Below the pieces are notes generated by a model that saw only the letters and a list, made by a program, of their open reading frames with translations, was not told the origin of the DNA and did no database searches. Position numbers and translations under genes: made by a program. From Hippopus hippopus (lineage: Eukaryota; Mollusca; Bivalvia; Cardiida; Cardiidae): DNA of 64,000 nt. The stretch is from positions 19,318,255-19,382,254 of the forward strand of contig OX328109.1 in NCBI GenBank assembly GCA_946811185.2, written 5' to 3'. Within the stretch, counting starts at the first letter, position 1. Each line of letters starts with the position of its first letter. This document shows positions 22,401-37,400 of this stretch, in pieces.

Positions 22401-25400
22401 TGACCCCAAAAAATAGGGCACCTGCTTGGGTCATGAGTAACACTTGCATAAAGTTTCAGGGTCCAAGGTCAAAAAGCCACTGAGTTAGAGCACAGAAATG
22501 ATTTCCAAACAAAGTTTGAACTTTGGACTTTGACTCATGTGACCCAAAAATGGTAGAGCACCTCCTTGAGTCATGAGAAACACTTGTATAAAGCTTGAAG
22601 GTCTTAGGTCAAACAGCTTTTGAGTAAGAGCACAGAAATGAAAAAGTCTGAAGACAGACAGATTGACGGACAGATGGATGGACAGACAGACATATATGGT
22701 GAACCCAGTATCCCCCCCTCTTCTTTGTAGGTGGGGGGTATAAACAAGAAGACCAACCATACATTGGACTGTGCCATATCCAAGTAGTTTTTCAACACAA
22801 ATATCAATATGAAAATACACAAATAAAATACACAGATAGACAAACAGGCAGAAAGAAAATCATGAGATGGACAGACATACAAATAAAGAAAAGTAAACTT
22901 TTGTCTTCTGGCAAAGAACTCAACATTTACTGAAGCAAAGCAAGATTTTAAACAATGGAGAGCAAGATTAACTGCTTACCAATTAAACCATAAAACGGTA
23001 GACACCTCCATTTTGAAAGCATGTCGCTTGAGTCATGGAATTTGTCTTGTAAAGGGTAGAAAATATTGTGAGAAAAGGAGAAAATGCTAGTTACCAGCAT
23101 TTCCCCCATTTCCGACAATGTGTTCCCATGCCTTTCTCCTCCGGGCTGTTAAGGCCGGGAAACTGTATATCATGTCTGATTTAAGTCTTCTGCAATATAC
23201 CAACCTTTCTCTTCCACTCTGAGAGCAACCATGGAAGTCAGAATCCCAAACACACTCTTGGTTCCCACACTATCAGTAATGTGATTGTCTGAAAACCGCA
23301 GCAAGAAGGTACCAGACTTAACTGTAGATAGTCCTGCATACATCCTCTCCACATCACCACGTGACACAAATCCTTCTATCAATCTACAAAGTAAGAGATA
23401 AACAGACATTTTCTTTCCGAGGACTGATTGTCAACGTGACAGTCTAAGATTGCTTTGAATTGAGACGAGTCTAAAATTTTGTCATATGGTGAAAAGTTAA
23501 AGTGGGACCAAAATAACCCAGCAATGTAATACCTTACATAATGAAAGTGATTATATGGTCTAACTCTTTACCTGAAAAAAAAAAATTTAGAACCTTCCAC
23601 ATCAAAAGCATTTGCAGTAGAAAAATTCAGTGTACATGTGGATGAATGATAGAATATATCTCTAGAAGGGTACATAATGTCTTGGGAAAAGGAGAAAGTA
23701 CTGGTGACCAACATTTCCTCCTTTATGCCAAAATGTTTTTAAATCTTCTCCCTCAGGGACATTAAAAAAAAAAGTAAACCCTTTACCACATTAAGAAAAT
23801 TAAGACTAATCCAAATCAAAAGCATTTGCAGACAAGAATGTAAATGTGTCTCTTATGATGGGTTGTCAGGAAAAAAAACTGATAACCAGCTTTACTCCTT
23901 TTTCCATTATGTTTTCAAAAGATCTCTTTCTTGAGGTTGTAAATCCATGTGATTGTCTGGTAAAGTGTTAACCTTTTACCACACAATCCTGAGTTTTGAT
24001 GACCCTGAAGTAGAAAGCTTTTGAAAGTATTGTGGGAACATTTTCTCTCTTTCCCACAATATTTCAACTGAAACAATACCAATTTCCATTATGTAAGCTA
24101 CATACCTTTTGTCATCTGCTGATGCTTTCAAATTGGACCATACTAAAATTTTGTGATCTGGTATAGAGTTAAGTGATGCTTACCCATCTTGCCAGTAAGG
24201 TCTCAAATAGGCATCCACTAGGTTGTAGTTTCCAAGAAACCATTTCCAAAAAGAGAATGTGCAGTTAACGTTCATTGGCTCCTGTTGAAATACAACAAGC
24301 TTCTAAAGAAAATGCCAGACACAAGTGCATTTTACTTTACCCGTGATGTTTTGAAACTCCTTCTTCCTTGGAGTTGTCGTAGTTCAAATGTATGAGTAAT
24401 GACTTATTCCTTGAATACATAATCCCATGTTTTAATGAAAGACGACTTTTTAAAAAATGGTGGAAAAGGGAGAAAATGCTGGTAACCAGCCAAATCCTTT
24501 CATTCGGATTACATACAATTTGTCATTTCCAACTGCATTCAGTTGGACATGTCTAATTTCTTTTTTTTTTTTTTTTTGATAAAGATTTAATTATTTCAAC
24601 TGTAGATGAATAAATTTGGTATCATTCCTCTAGTTTTGAAAGAAGAAATCCAAATCTTATAATTTCCTGACTTTCTGTACATACCTAAACCAAACAAAAA
24701 CCTTGAGGCCAACTGCTTCCCAAAGTATTTTGGGAATAAGTGAAATACAGATTAATGGCGTTTTCTACTTTTCTCATAATATTTCTTTACCCTTTCAAGA
24801 CAAGTTCCACAACTAAGGCCATGTTTTATTGATTTCCTGCAAATGCTTTCAATTTCAATATCATCTCAAAAAATGTTACTCCAGTAATTTATAGGGAAAA
24901 GAGGGTCATGATGGCCCTGAGTCACTCATCTGAGCCTTTTTGACCCTGGCAACACAACCCATTTCAATTCTCTTCCAAGTTACTAAGAAATAAAATTCTA
25001 CCAAACTCTCATAAGAATAAGACCGAAAATGTGTCCCCTAGTCTACAGTGACATGTGACCTACATTTTTATCCAACATGACCCATTTTCTAACTTTTCCA
25101 AATTACTATCAAGACAAACATTCCAAAGAACTTTCATGAGTTTTGGACTGAAAATGTGGCCTTTAGGGTGTATAAAGTTTTTCTAAGATTTGACCAGGTC
25201 ACCTACATGTAGTTTGTGGCCCATTTTCAAACATGTCTGAGATATTATCAAGACAGTCATTCTGACCAATTTCCATGAATACTATACAAACTGTTATCAA
25301 TTTTCACAAAGTATAAAATTTTGTTGTTTGGTAAAGATTTTAAACGAAGATATAATACACAACTTACATAACAAAATCTTTTCAAAGTCACTGGTGTATT

Positions 25401-28400
25401 GTTAGGGACATGCTCACTCCCTGAAATGTAATAATGTAATATACCAGTAAACTCTTTACCAATTAACAACAAAAGCTTGGACTTGTCCAAACTGAAAGTA
25501 TTTGCAGACAACATATTCATTTAGGCTGAATTGATCAGAATTGTCCTTAGAAAGTTAGAAAAAACTGAAAACAATTCTCCTTTTCCCACAATGTTTTCAA
25601 AAGCTTCTCTCCACAGGGTCTGTAAAACTTTGGATTGTGTAGTAAAGAGTTAAAGCATACTTCCTGTAATTTAACTCTTTACCAAACAACAAGATTCTGG
25701 TCTTGTACAATACTGAAACATTTGCTGATGATACAAAGAGTATGTTACACATAATGGCTTCAAAAGCATTCATCCACAGGGTCAATAAAATCAGGATTGG
25801 AAAAAGATCAGAACTTTATAAGCTTACAGCTTTTGTTCCAATCCTTTTTTTGCAACTTGAATTCTTAGAATATTAATATGTATGAAATTATTATATTGAT
25901 TAAAATATGTTTAAACTAAGTCAAGATTGCTTGGTTAATGGGTATAGAGACCAGTATGAGGATTTAATAATTGAGAAAATAAATCAGTGTTGGAAAATGA
26001 ACAATAAGCATGGTCAAGCTGGATAGACCTATAGAATAATCCTTGTACCTTGACCCTTTCTTACAAAATCCCGATTTTAAATGCCCACAAGAAAGAAGGC
26101 TCTTGAAAACACTGTGGGAAAAGGAGAAAATGCTGGTAAGTAGCATTTGCTTTATTTTCCACAATGATTTTCACCCAATAAGAGATATGCAAAGGTCATT
26201 TGTACTATCTTTAAATTTGTCGTCCTACAGATTTTTTGAATTTAGAAGAGTCTAAAATTTATAGCCTAGGAAAGTGCATACATACCAAGCAATCTCCTTT
26301 TCAGATGTGTCAGATTGCCCTCTGTTAAAGTTCTGGTTGGACATAACCTTAAAAATTTGGTTTTTAGCATTTCAGCCACATGAGACCATTGCAAATTTGT
26401 CTTCTTTTTCAGTGGTAAAGTAAGCTGAAAATGAAATATATTACTTCATAGTAAATTTTACATGTGCAAAAACAAATTATGTAAAACAAAAGACAAATTC
26501 ATGGTGATACATGATGTTTATGGATCTGTATGAGTTGACTCAAATTACATGATGCAAGCCATGGCTAGCTTCCCCAATACATTATTTTGGGAAAAAACAT
26601 TCAAAACCATGATTCAATTTAGCTACATCAATGAAAAAAACAATGCAATATAAAACGATTCACCTCCTTATGTGCAAACTGATCACTGGAATTCCAAAGT
26701 GTCTATAAATAGGTCTTTGTATGCCAAGATGTAACTGAGACTCTCTTAAAATAGAATCTCTTTGTCATCGATTTCAACAGGTTACCTGCACTATGGCAAT
26801 ACTGTCCTTTCTGGCCAATCGATCATTAAAAACCAGCTGTTGCTTAGCATTTTCTACGATGAAACAAAAGATGCCTTTCCCGGCAAAACAGAAAGAGCAT
26901 TCGCAATCTTTCCAAGACCAATGGTTGAAACATCCAGCCTTCAAAGACTGATTTCTAAAAGAAGCTGTTTATACAGATTCATCCACTCCTATTAAGTCTT
27001 TGATTCATTTGTGAAACTAATTAGGAAAAATTTGGATTGACCTTCAGAGATGTTTCATCATTAGACATATTTCCCCCCTTTTTTTAAGGTTTACAAGCTG
27101 ATCCATTTAAATACTATTAATGAGTCACTTAGGGTAGTATTTCAAGCTGCAGTCCTCTAAAAATAGAAATGTGAAAAAGGAGAAAGTGTTGCTAAGTGCA
27201 AGGTTCTTTTTCTTCTTCTTTGTATCCACTAACTAAATTTAGCCTTATTGAATGGACGATTCATGCAAGCAAAATTGGGACTCAAAAGGAACTACGTGGG
27301 GCTCAAATTTTTCAGTGGCACTCAGTCCCATGGATCTTAGTAAAATTTTATATTTAAATGGTAACACTGATGTTGTCTGATTAAGAGGTCAAATACTTAC
27401 AACATCTGTTTTATAGCAGTGCCACATAACCGAGGCAAGAGCACAGCAACTCTGTCTTGGATCTGTTGTCACAACTACAGGAAGTGACAATGTCTGAAAT
27501 ACAAATGTCAAGGTCATTGTATGCTTGCATAAAAAGTGAGAGATGTCTTTCTGATTTTTTTTCCCTAATATTCATTATACTATTGTGGCAGGAGGACAAA
27601 TACCTCCAACTAGTTACCTTGTCACTAGATCTGCTGCGTCTGTATTCACCAATCATTCTTAAGAACATTCTTGGTCTTCATATCTAAAAGTTTCAAAGTT
27701 TGAGAACTAAATGGTTTAGCCAATCAGAAGTTATGTTACTTTCAAATTTAGGAAATTCTGAACTATACGAGTAAAAATGTTCTTAAGAATGCTTTGGAAA
27801 TACAAACCCAAGAAAGAAAATTCATGGGGCCATTCCGCCTGTAATAGTCAACCCCTAAGCCAAATGGTAGGGCAGCTTCAATCAAAATTTAAGATAAATT
27901 GATTAACTCTTTATCAAGCAACAAAATGTTGGACTTTTTGAAATCCAAAATATTTGAAGATGACAAATTCAATATAGCTCAAACAGTGAGAAAAGTCTTT
28001 GAAAGGATAGAAAACATTTTAGGAAAAGGAAAAAAATGCTGCTTACCAGCATTTTCTCCTCTCCAAAAGTTTTCAGAAGTCTCCTTCCTCTAGGTCATTA
28101 AAACATGCCTTTGTGTGGTATAGGGTTAACTAGAGGGCCATGATGGCCCTGCATTGCTCCACTAGCTAATAAATGCAAACCATACTTACCAAGCATTACA
28201 AATCTAGGTCAAATGGTTTTGAACAGGAAAACTTATATACCGGTAGTTTTCTCTATGAGTGCCCATGTTAAAGTTGTGATCTGGGGTGAGGCCATTTTTG
28301 ACCACAAAGCTATAATTACTTGAATCCTGGTAGAGGTCCATAAGATAAGGCCAACATACCAAATGATACAGGTCTAGGCAGTATGGTTATAAACAAGAAA

Positions 28401-31400
28401 TTTTTCAAAGTTTCCTCAATATAAAGCCCCTGTAAAACATGAGACACCTGAGATAGGACTAATTTCGATCCCAGGACTAAATCTAGTACAAAATCAGAAA
28501 TGATCCAAAAGATGGAGCTATGTGTTTAATTTGGTACCCCTAGGATATATGGTATGGAGCAAGAAGATCTTTAGAATTTTTACTCATAAATGTTAAGTTT
28601 ATGACCCAACTTGTGACTGCCAAGGCTGGGTCAAATTTGATCCCAAGGAAGTAATTTGAACAATCTCCATAGAGACCTACTTGATAAAGCTACATGCAAA
28701 ATTCGGAGGCACTAGGCCTTATGATTATGAATGAGAAGATTCTTAAAGTTTTCACTATATAAGTCCATATAAAACTTGTGACAGCTAGGGCAGAGCCAAT
28801 TTTGACCCTCAGGTTACAATTTGAAGAATCTTGACAGGAAACCTACATGCCAACTTTGGTAGCACTTGGCCTTATAGTTAAAAGCAAGAAGATCTGTAAA
28901 AATTTCACTATATCAGCCCATGTTTAATTTGTGACCCCTGTAGTGGGGCCAATTTTGAGCCCAGGGCTATAATTTGAAGAATTTTGGCAGAAGTCCATTA
29001 GATGAAGCTACATGCCATATTTGGTAGCCCCAAGCCCTATGGTTTCATAAAAGAAGATTTTCATAGATTTTCATACATTTTCAATATTTTTCAGTTTTGT
29101 TACCATGCCATCCAGAATTTTTACAGGAACCAATTTTTGATAAAGAAATTCCAAAGAAGACCATGGCAGGATCACCTGCAAAGTTCGGTCAAAATTGTAT
29201 TTGTAGTTGAGATGTTTGAAATAAACGTTAACACACAGGCACACATACATGCACGGACACACAGACACATGACAGACACAGGGCCATGACATAAACTCAC
29301 TGGCCTTTGGGCAGTGGAGATAAAAATGCACTGAGGACAGACACTCTGATTTCAGTACTCCCCCACAAAGCAATTTTGTGGTATCATAAGTGGGTGGTAA
29401 ATGTGCCGAAGTGCACTTAGATTATGATGAATAAAGCCAATTTTTTTGCCGTGACATTTCATCTCAGCCATTCAGGTGGCTAGTATAGCAACTGAGAAAC
29501 ACAATAATAATCAGAAATGTTGGTGAATATGGACTTTGACTTCAATTACCCATGTATCCGCATTACCTAACAAATCAACAGAGAAATTTTTATTATATCC
29601 TAAACACACTTACACACGTATACCAGCCATGCTCTGGCAAAAGAGGGTTAAACGCATGATAGAAAACATAATTATGGATTCATAAAATCCAGATTGTCTA
29701 ACAACCGACTGAATCATGAGGTACACTGTTCCTTTGACATGCATAAACTTTACCAAAAGCAAAAAGTTTTGACCTAAGTCAGCCTGCATGGACTGGGCTG
29801 TGCAGGCTGACATAAGTTGCTATTTTCTGCAGATGCATTAAACCGTCTTTTCATAGAGCATGGCCCATAACATGTACATGGTTGTTAATTCTTGATTATT
29901 TCCTGCAATGACTGCATCAATCATCAAAACTACTGATGCTGCACTATTTTTTAAAGCCATAACATTTCTAGCAAAAATGTTAAATCTTAAATCATATGGA
30001 TTACATCTTCGTCCAATTATCAATATTCACTGTAAACCAGTGTAAAGTATCTAATGACTCTTTACCAGATGAAAAATTCTAGACTAGTCCAAATAAGCAG
30101 CATTTACAGACAAAAAATTAAATGAGGCTCAAATTAAGGAACTTGTTTTTGAAATGGTAGATAACATTGTAGTAAAAGGAGAAAATTCTGGTGGCCAATA
30201 GTTTCTTCTTGCCCACACAGTTTTCTGTTTTCTACCTCAAGGTTGCTAAAGTACAGGATCATATGGTAAAAGGTTAAATTTTGAAAATTGATGGTGATCA
30301 TACCCAAAATTTCCGTCCCTCGATGGAAGTAAAGAAGACAAAGCGATACAGCTGCTTAAAATAAGACGTTTGTGAGTGATTGGAGACAAGTTTTTGATAG
30401 TCCTCCAACTCTAAGTCTATTTTGTCATAGGTGACTTCAAATGCTTCTGACAAATTCAGTCTACTGAAATGTTTCTCTGGCCATTTTAACTTCAGATGTC
30501 CAGGTATATGTTCATCAATATCTTTTCTTGTGAAAACTGGGTCAGTTTCCTTCAGGCAGATTGCTTTTACTGTAACTCCTCTAAGGTCAGTTTTGTTCAA
30601 AGCTAGGAAACTGAAGAAAAAAGAAGATAAACCTAGGTTTCAAACCTTAGACTTCCAAACTTCACAGCATAAGTTGATTCTGATGGTGGGGTGGAAGAAA
30701 ACCTGACTGCACAGAATCTGCAGTCTGATCTTGACTCAACATTGTCCATTAAAAATCCTCAGGAAAAGATTTTTGAAAACATGGTGAGGAAACCAGTACA
30801 ATTTTCTCTTTTTTTCCCACAATGTTTTCTATCCTTTTAATGACAAATATCATCATTTGTGCAACATTTAACTTGTTGTCTGCAAATGCTTTTTATATAT
30901 ATATACAACTCTTAAATTTTTCTATCTCTTTACAAAACAAAAATATTGTTGACCTGTCCAAATTCAAAGCAATATTTTGCAGACAACAAATAAAGGTGAG
31001 CCAAATAATTACATATTGTCTTTGAAAAGGTTTTCAGTGTCAAGGGATGAAATAAGTAGAAATTTTTTTTTTTGTGTGTGTGTAAAAGATCGAAATATAG
31101 TCATCAAGTGAACATGATCTGTAATATTTTCTCAAGTGGTGCAGCCACAAGTGAAAATATTACCAATAATGTTCACTCAATGAAATAGATTTCCATCTTC
31201 CACCGAAAAAAAAAAAAAAAACAACAAATATACTCTATATCTAAACTGCCAAGGAATGTCAGATTCTTCTTAGATACATATTTCAATATTTCATGAAATA
31301 TAGGTTAGGTCGGAATATGCTGAGCCATACATGCACACATCGTAATTTCCATTACTAAAACCAAACTCACTTTTCTCAAAATATCACGGTTTAAATTAAC

Positions 31401-34400
31401 ATCACATTTGCCGTCACATACTGCTTATCACAGACGTGTGTAAGGTAAGAAAATTGGTAATAGCTTCATTACACTGATAACAAAAGTTGTCATGTGACAT
31501 TTAATATTTCTCCTAATAAAAGCTCCTGGAAGCTATGCAAAACACAGATAGGGAGCCTTTATTTTTTATCCTATTTGCAAAGCAAAAAGTCTGTCCAATT
31601 TTGTATTTCTTTTTGTTTTAGTGATTATTAAAAGGAAATATTAATTAGAGGAAATATTCATCAAATTCTTCAGGTGCTTTTATTAGGAGAAATACTGTAC
31701 ATGTACTCACTATTTTGCGGTACAATTACTGAGTCTCTTACCTGACCGTGATTTTTGGCATTTGGTTCTTGTGCAACCTGATACAATAACTGCTTTGGTT
31801 GGTTACCATGAATGTGCTGAAACAAAACACAGATCTGGTAAATTTCAAGAAATGAAAAGAAAAAAAACCTATAACACATTGACTCGTAAGGTGCCTTTTA
31901 CAAATTAAGATGCCTTTATGGCCAGTGTAGATCTAGATCAGACTGCACAAAATGTACTGTTTGATCTTTGATCTACGTTGTCCACTTTGCTTAAACACTG
32001 CAGACAAAAGCGATCTGAAAATTGCTTTTTTGGGCCTTATTTCTAGACTGAAAAATGCCTGTTTGGTTTTTTGGCACATTCCAGTTATTGTTGATTTTTT
32101 ATAAAGATCAGCAACAGTCCACTTTCAAAAACATACTGGCAAAAGGAGAAAACCATAATATAATAATAATAGAGCTTGAATGATGCTTTGTGTTCTTCCT
32201 ATATTCAGTTCTTACATTTGTTTTTTTTTTTTTCAGAACTGTGCTAGATGCGTCACCCATACAACATCCTAACCCTGTACCAAATGATCCTGAGTTTTAA
32301 TGACCCTGAGCATGAATACTTCTGAAAACACTGATAACCAGCTTATCTCCTTTTCCCCACAATGTTTTCTGCCACTCTAAAGACAATTTCTACCAATAGC
32401 ACTGTATGTAATTTGTCCTCTGCAAATGCTGTGGAGCTGAACAAGTCTAAAATTTGTTGGTTCGTAAAGAGTTAAGGAAAACAAATGCTCAACTGAAGTT
32501 GTTCTGTGAAGTAGATTGATTTTCAGCGAAATTCTACGTCAAAAAAGGGACATAGCTGTGTCAAAAAATATTTTGATGGTTACCTGCCCTTGTTGTATGG
32601 GTTCCCTTTTGATAGTTAACAACTACTGTTAGTCTGAAGTTGAAGTAAATACCATACCTTCAGTGATGACATTCTTAAATGTCGGTCTTTGCAGGAGAAA
32701 ATTCAAGTCGAACTCTAAATGTGTCATTAACATGAATGCCCCTGCAACCTGACATCATTATAACTGTAGCAATTATTGACCAAGTTCAACCAAGCACTGT
32801 AACCTTGACCTTTTAGCTGGTGTCACACATGACAAGTTGTCTATCCATTGTGATTATTTTTACCAAATTATTTTAGAACTGGACCATGCCCATAGAACTT
32901 ACTTGCAAGATACAAACATCACTGTTTACCAAACACACATACACAAACATACACATAACACTGTATGTTCCCCCCTTCCATTTGATTGCAAAGGAGCATA
33001 AAAAGGGGCATAACTATGTCAAATATATATTTTGATGATTATTTGCTCTTGTGTATGGGTTTCCCTTTTGATAGCTGACAGTTAGTTGGAATTTGAAGTA
33101 AATATCTTCGGTAATGAGAGAGATATTATAAAATGTCAACATTTTTGGAGAGGACGACAGGGCTATGGCATAACCTCTACCTTTTCTTGGAAAAAAGCAG
33201 AGCTATTAAACCTTTATCTGGAACTTTTTGAAGAAATAATGGGGAAAGATCCACTTGCTTGTTACTCAGGCGATGCTGTTTTTCCATCAATGTATTCAAA
33301 GGCTGTCACCCATCAGGACATAAAAAACTAGAGCTGTCACTGAATGTGACTTAATACCCCCGCCAGCGCTTTGACAGAAACAGGCAATTATTTGTACAAA
33401 GACGGACACACAGACGGACAAACGGACGGACAGAGGGACGGACACACGGACAGACAGGTTGATTCCAGTATACCCCCGCAAAACGAATGTTTTGCTGGGG
33501 TATAATAATCTCAACTACATATCCATGGGTGAAAGCTATCTACCTTTTCACAAAATCATGAAAGGTTGTCTGCATATAGTGGTATGCTGATGAAAATGCA
33601 TCATCTGGTATGTCTGACGAATGTTTCACAGATTCTGTTTCAAGCTGTTTCCATCGAACAATATCTGTCTCCTTCATTTCGTACAACACATACCCCACAT
33701 CTGAACACCTGAAAAAAAGAATCAGCAGATCACAAAAATTAAAATTCTATGGACATGATTTCTTTAACCCTTTTACCACAAATTGCCAACTTTCACACTG
33801 ATAAATTTTCTGATTAACAGACATGTAAAACAACAGGTAGTCGACGGACACAATAATTTAAACAAATAGCTAAAAAGATGCGATTTAACTTTAAAAGGGT
33901 AGAAAATGCTGGTGTAAAAAGGAGAAAATGTCAGTTATCATTCATTAACCTCTCACTGAAAAGCATTGTATCAAATGTAGCTCAAATGATGAGATTTGAA
34001 AGGGTAAGAAAAACATTGCGGAAAGGGATAAAATGCTGGTTATCACTAACGCCTCTCTTACTGAAGAGCATTGTTTCACCTTTCTGTGGGAAAGTGGCTA
34101 GTTGCTTGGACTGAGCATTGTGCATACCATTGATAAATAAAAAACCATGAATGCATAGGTAGGTGCACTAGCCACTAAGATATGACTGAAATATTGCTGA
34201 AAATGACTTAAAAATACAATCACATGCACACCAACATGATCAGGCTATAAAAGAGATAAATTGTACACACCAAGATGCCAATATTTCCGCAATTTCAGAT
34301 GACATGAATTCTATGTATTTCTTTGCCAGTTCAGCTTGTTCCCTCTTTATTTCTCCTTTCAGGTCAGGTAAAACACTACCCAAAGCATCTTTGATCTTCT

Positions 34401-37400
34401 GGAGAATGTCCCGTAGTTCCTGTATAATTAACAAGAGTACTATATGCTAAACCACTGCTGCAGTCACTTTTTCAGAGAAAATCTAAAGTTGTGAAAGGGG
34501 TATAAGTGTCCAAAATATTTTGAATGTTTTTCCAGTTCCCTTTTTGATATACCTACTCTTCTTGTTCCCTGTTTAATAGTTAACACTTTACCAAGTGACA
34601 TATGTTTAGACTTCTCTAAATTCAAAGCAGTTGCACACACCAAATTAAATCTGTTTGTTTTGAAGTTTAATGCCATTTTAACAGCTTAGGTCATATCCTT
34701 GTGGTCAGTGCAACTACCCATGTGTTTCCTGGTTTTCTCAAACCAGTGCTGACACAACTTTCTTTCCAAGTCACTAACTACTTTTCTCACATGCATCAGA
34801 GGTGAGAGGCGGAAAATGGCTAGAGAGAAAGTTTGTCTCAACCCATTATTGAACCCAAAACCACAAGGTCACCAGTGAGATATAGCATTTGCAGACAACA
34901 CATTAAATTTATTTGTATTGAAGTTTAATGCTGTTTTAACAGCTTAGGTCATTCAAGGGTGGTCAGTGCAACCACGCATGTGTTTCCTGGCTTTCTCACA
35001 CCTGTACTGACACAACTTTCTTTCCAAGTCACTAACTACTTTTCTCACGTGCATCAGAGGTGAGAGGCAGAAAATGGCTAGAGAGAAAGTTTGCCTCAAC
35101 CCTGTATCAAATCCACAAAACTGGACATTTTCTATCTGAAAAACCCTACACCAATCACGCAATAATTTGAAACAATCATATAATAATCAAGGAAGACGAA
35201 TGGTAAGAGGAGTTATTTCCCTTAATCAGTTTAATGTGAGCATCTGTCATATTGACTTTTGAGCACTACAAGATTTTCAAAGTTTTCACCATGTAAGCAA
35301 TTGTAAAACATGTTATTCCAATTTTAATTTGAACCTCAGGACTATAATTTGGACAATCTTGGTAGAGGTCTAATAGATGAAGCTGAATGTAAAATTTGGT
35401 AGCCCATAAGGATCAAGAAGTTTTTTGAAGATTTTGTTATATAAGTGCATGTAAAACTTGTGACTGCCAGCATAGGACCAACTTTGACACTAGGGCCATA
35501 AATTGAATGTTCTTCATAGAAGTTCACTAGATAAAGCTACATGCCAAATTTGGTAGCCCTATGATTTATGGTTGGGAACAAGAAGGTTCTTTATGGCAGG
35601 GAACAAAAATATTTTTGAAGTTTTCACTATATAAGTCAATGCAGAACTAGTGCCAAGCCCTAGCCCCTTGGGCAGGGTCATTTTAGACCCCTGTGCTGTA
35701 ATTTGAAAAAAATTGGTAGAGGTCTATAAGATGAGCTAGCTTCATGCCTCATTTGGTATCCCATTGCCTTATGGTATCAGACAAAAAGATTTTTCAAGAT
35801 TTCCTAAATTTTCCAGTTGTGTTGCTATGGCAACCAGAGTTTTAACTGGAATCAAATTCTTTGAAGAAATTCTGAAGAAGGCCATGACTATAGAGAGTCA
35901 TTACTTCTATTACTGCATCCTTACATATATTAAAACCTTCAGTATCCAAGAAAAGCTTCTTTCTTCCACAAAAGCAAAGACTTGAAATTGCTATTATAAA
36001 TTGCTTGCAAGGCAGCCTAATATGGAGTCACAACAATGACAGCATTAACTCTTTAAGGTCAGCTTTCAAAACTACATATTGTTTGCAACACGCGAAAAGA
36101 GGCATTCGGACATTTGCGTAAAGTGTCGTCTCGGATCAGCCTGCGCAGTCCGCGCAGGCTAATCCGAGACGGCACTTTACGCCCACATTAGATTTTTTGC
36201 TACATTAGACTTACGCAAAACAGAAAATTCCATAAAAACGGAAAGTGTCGTTTCGGATTAGCCTGCGCGGACTGCGCAGGTTGATCCGAGACAACACTTT
36301 ACGCAAATGTCCGAATGCCCCTTTTCGCGTGTTGCAGGCCATATATAGTAGCCTTTGCAGAGTGTTGATCGAAACCAGATTTTAAACAAATGTGACCCGT
36401 AACGTAAAAAGGGACCATCTGGGAATTCCATGAATCAATTAGATGAAAACAGATCAACGATAGTGCAGGTCAATTTAAGTTGATAGTTCAAAAATAATTG
36501 TATAACAAAGTAGAATGACCACTTTTCATACAGAAAATATCATAAAAGCGAAAAGTGTCGACCCTGGTCAGACTGCGCAATTCGCGCAGTCTGACCAGGG
36601 TTGATACTTTTCGCAGTTCCCAGAAGGTCCCTTTTTGCGTGACAGGTCACAAATGTGACCTGACCCTTTTTCTTTGAATATTCATGACATGTTATATCAC
36701 TTGTTGAACATAACACAATTTGTTCAGCCTTTGTTATCAATGAAAGATAATGATTAGAAAATCCAGACTGTTCATATTATGGCTCTTTGAATGTTGTGAT
36801 ATCTGCCAAAGGAATATGTTAAAAGATGTTGTTAAATTTTTACAACTGTTCTTTATGGAATTTTCTTCATTGCCACTGTAGACTCTCCTACTCATTTTAT
36901 TGTACCACTTGAAAAAAGCATGTGTCAGGAGCTTAAATGCATTCTACCATAGAAGCAAACTCTGTACCTTTTTCATGGCAACCACAGTATCTTCAAACCC
37001 CTGTATATCCCTATTACATTCTGACACAGCCTCATGTAATGATTGTTTTTTCTCTGCCATGTCTTTATCTAAATTTGTACTGTTATGGCTGGACATTATC
37101 TCTAAATCTAAAACAAAACAACAAAAAATTGATTTTTTCATTGCATGCTTTTACATGCTTTTCTGTAGTTTATCTAGAAATAACGGTGGAATATTGTTTG
37201 ATATCTAATGGTTATGACCAGCAAAAAATACCATTTTTATTTTATAACTCTTTAATTGAAGGCGCAAACAGTAGTTCCTGCACACTAGTTACCTCGTACA
37301 GTGTGTGCCATTCAACCAGATGGAAATATGACATAATTTACCTTACATTTCTCGCGTTTTATGTAATATTGTAATGCGTTGCTGTGCAGAGGGGGTATGC

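Noticed and set aside
22485..22882. Minus-strand frames with CLSICVFYLCIF-type hydrophobic runs
   Set aside because: They arise from the GACAGACAGA simple repeat on the other strand.
23170..23204. Read-through of exon 18 to a stop (GWYIAEDLNQT)
   Set aside because: Splicing at GAAAG|GTTGGT joins exon 19 in phase and completes the SH2 domain; read-through would end it halfway. A truncated isoform remains possible.
26779..26953. Exon-like minus-strand frame in intron 14 (KAGCFNHWSWKDCECSFCF...), with a TTCTTTTAG acceptor and CAG|GTAACC donor
   Set aside because: It would start in phase 2, but exon 14 ends in phase 0 and exon 15 begins in phase 0, and exons 14 and 15 join naturally in the STAT alignment. 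The plus strand of the same bases reads like a transposase fragment.
31670..31879. Alternative frame across exon 12 (HGNQPKQLLYQVAQEPNAK)
   Set aside because: Phase of the two neighbours and the STAT-like reading select the other frame.
36900..37374. Plus-strand frames of 102 and 145 codons
   Set aside because: Antisense shadows of STAT exon 9 and flanking intron.
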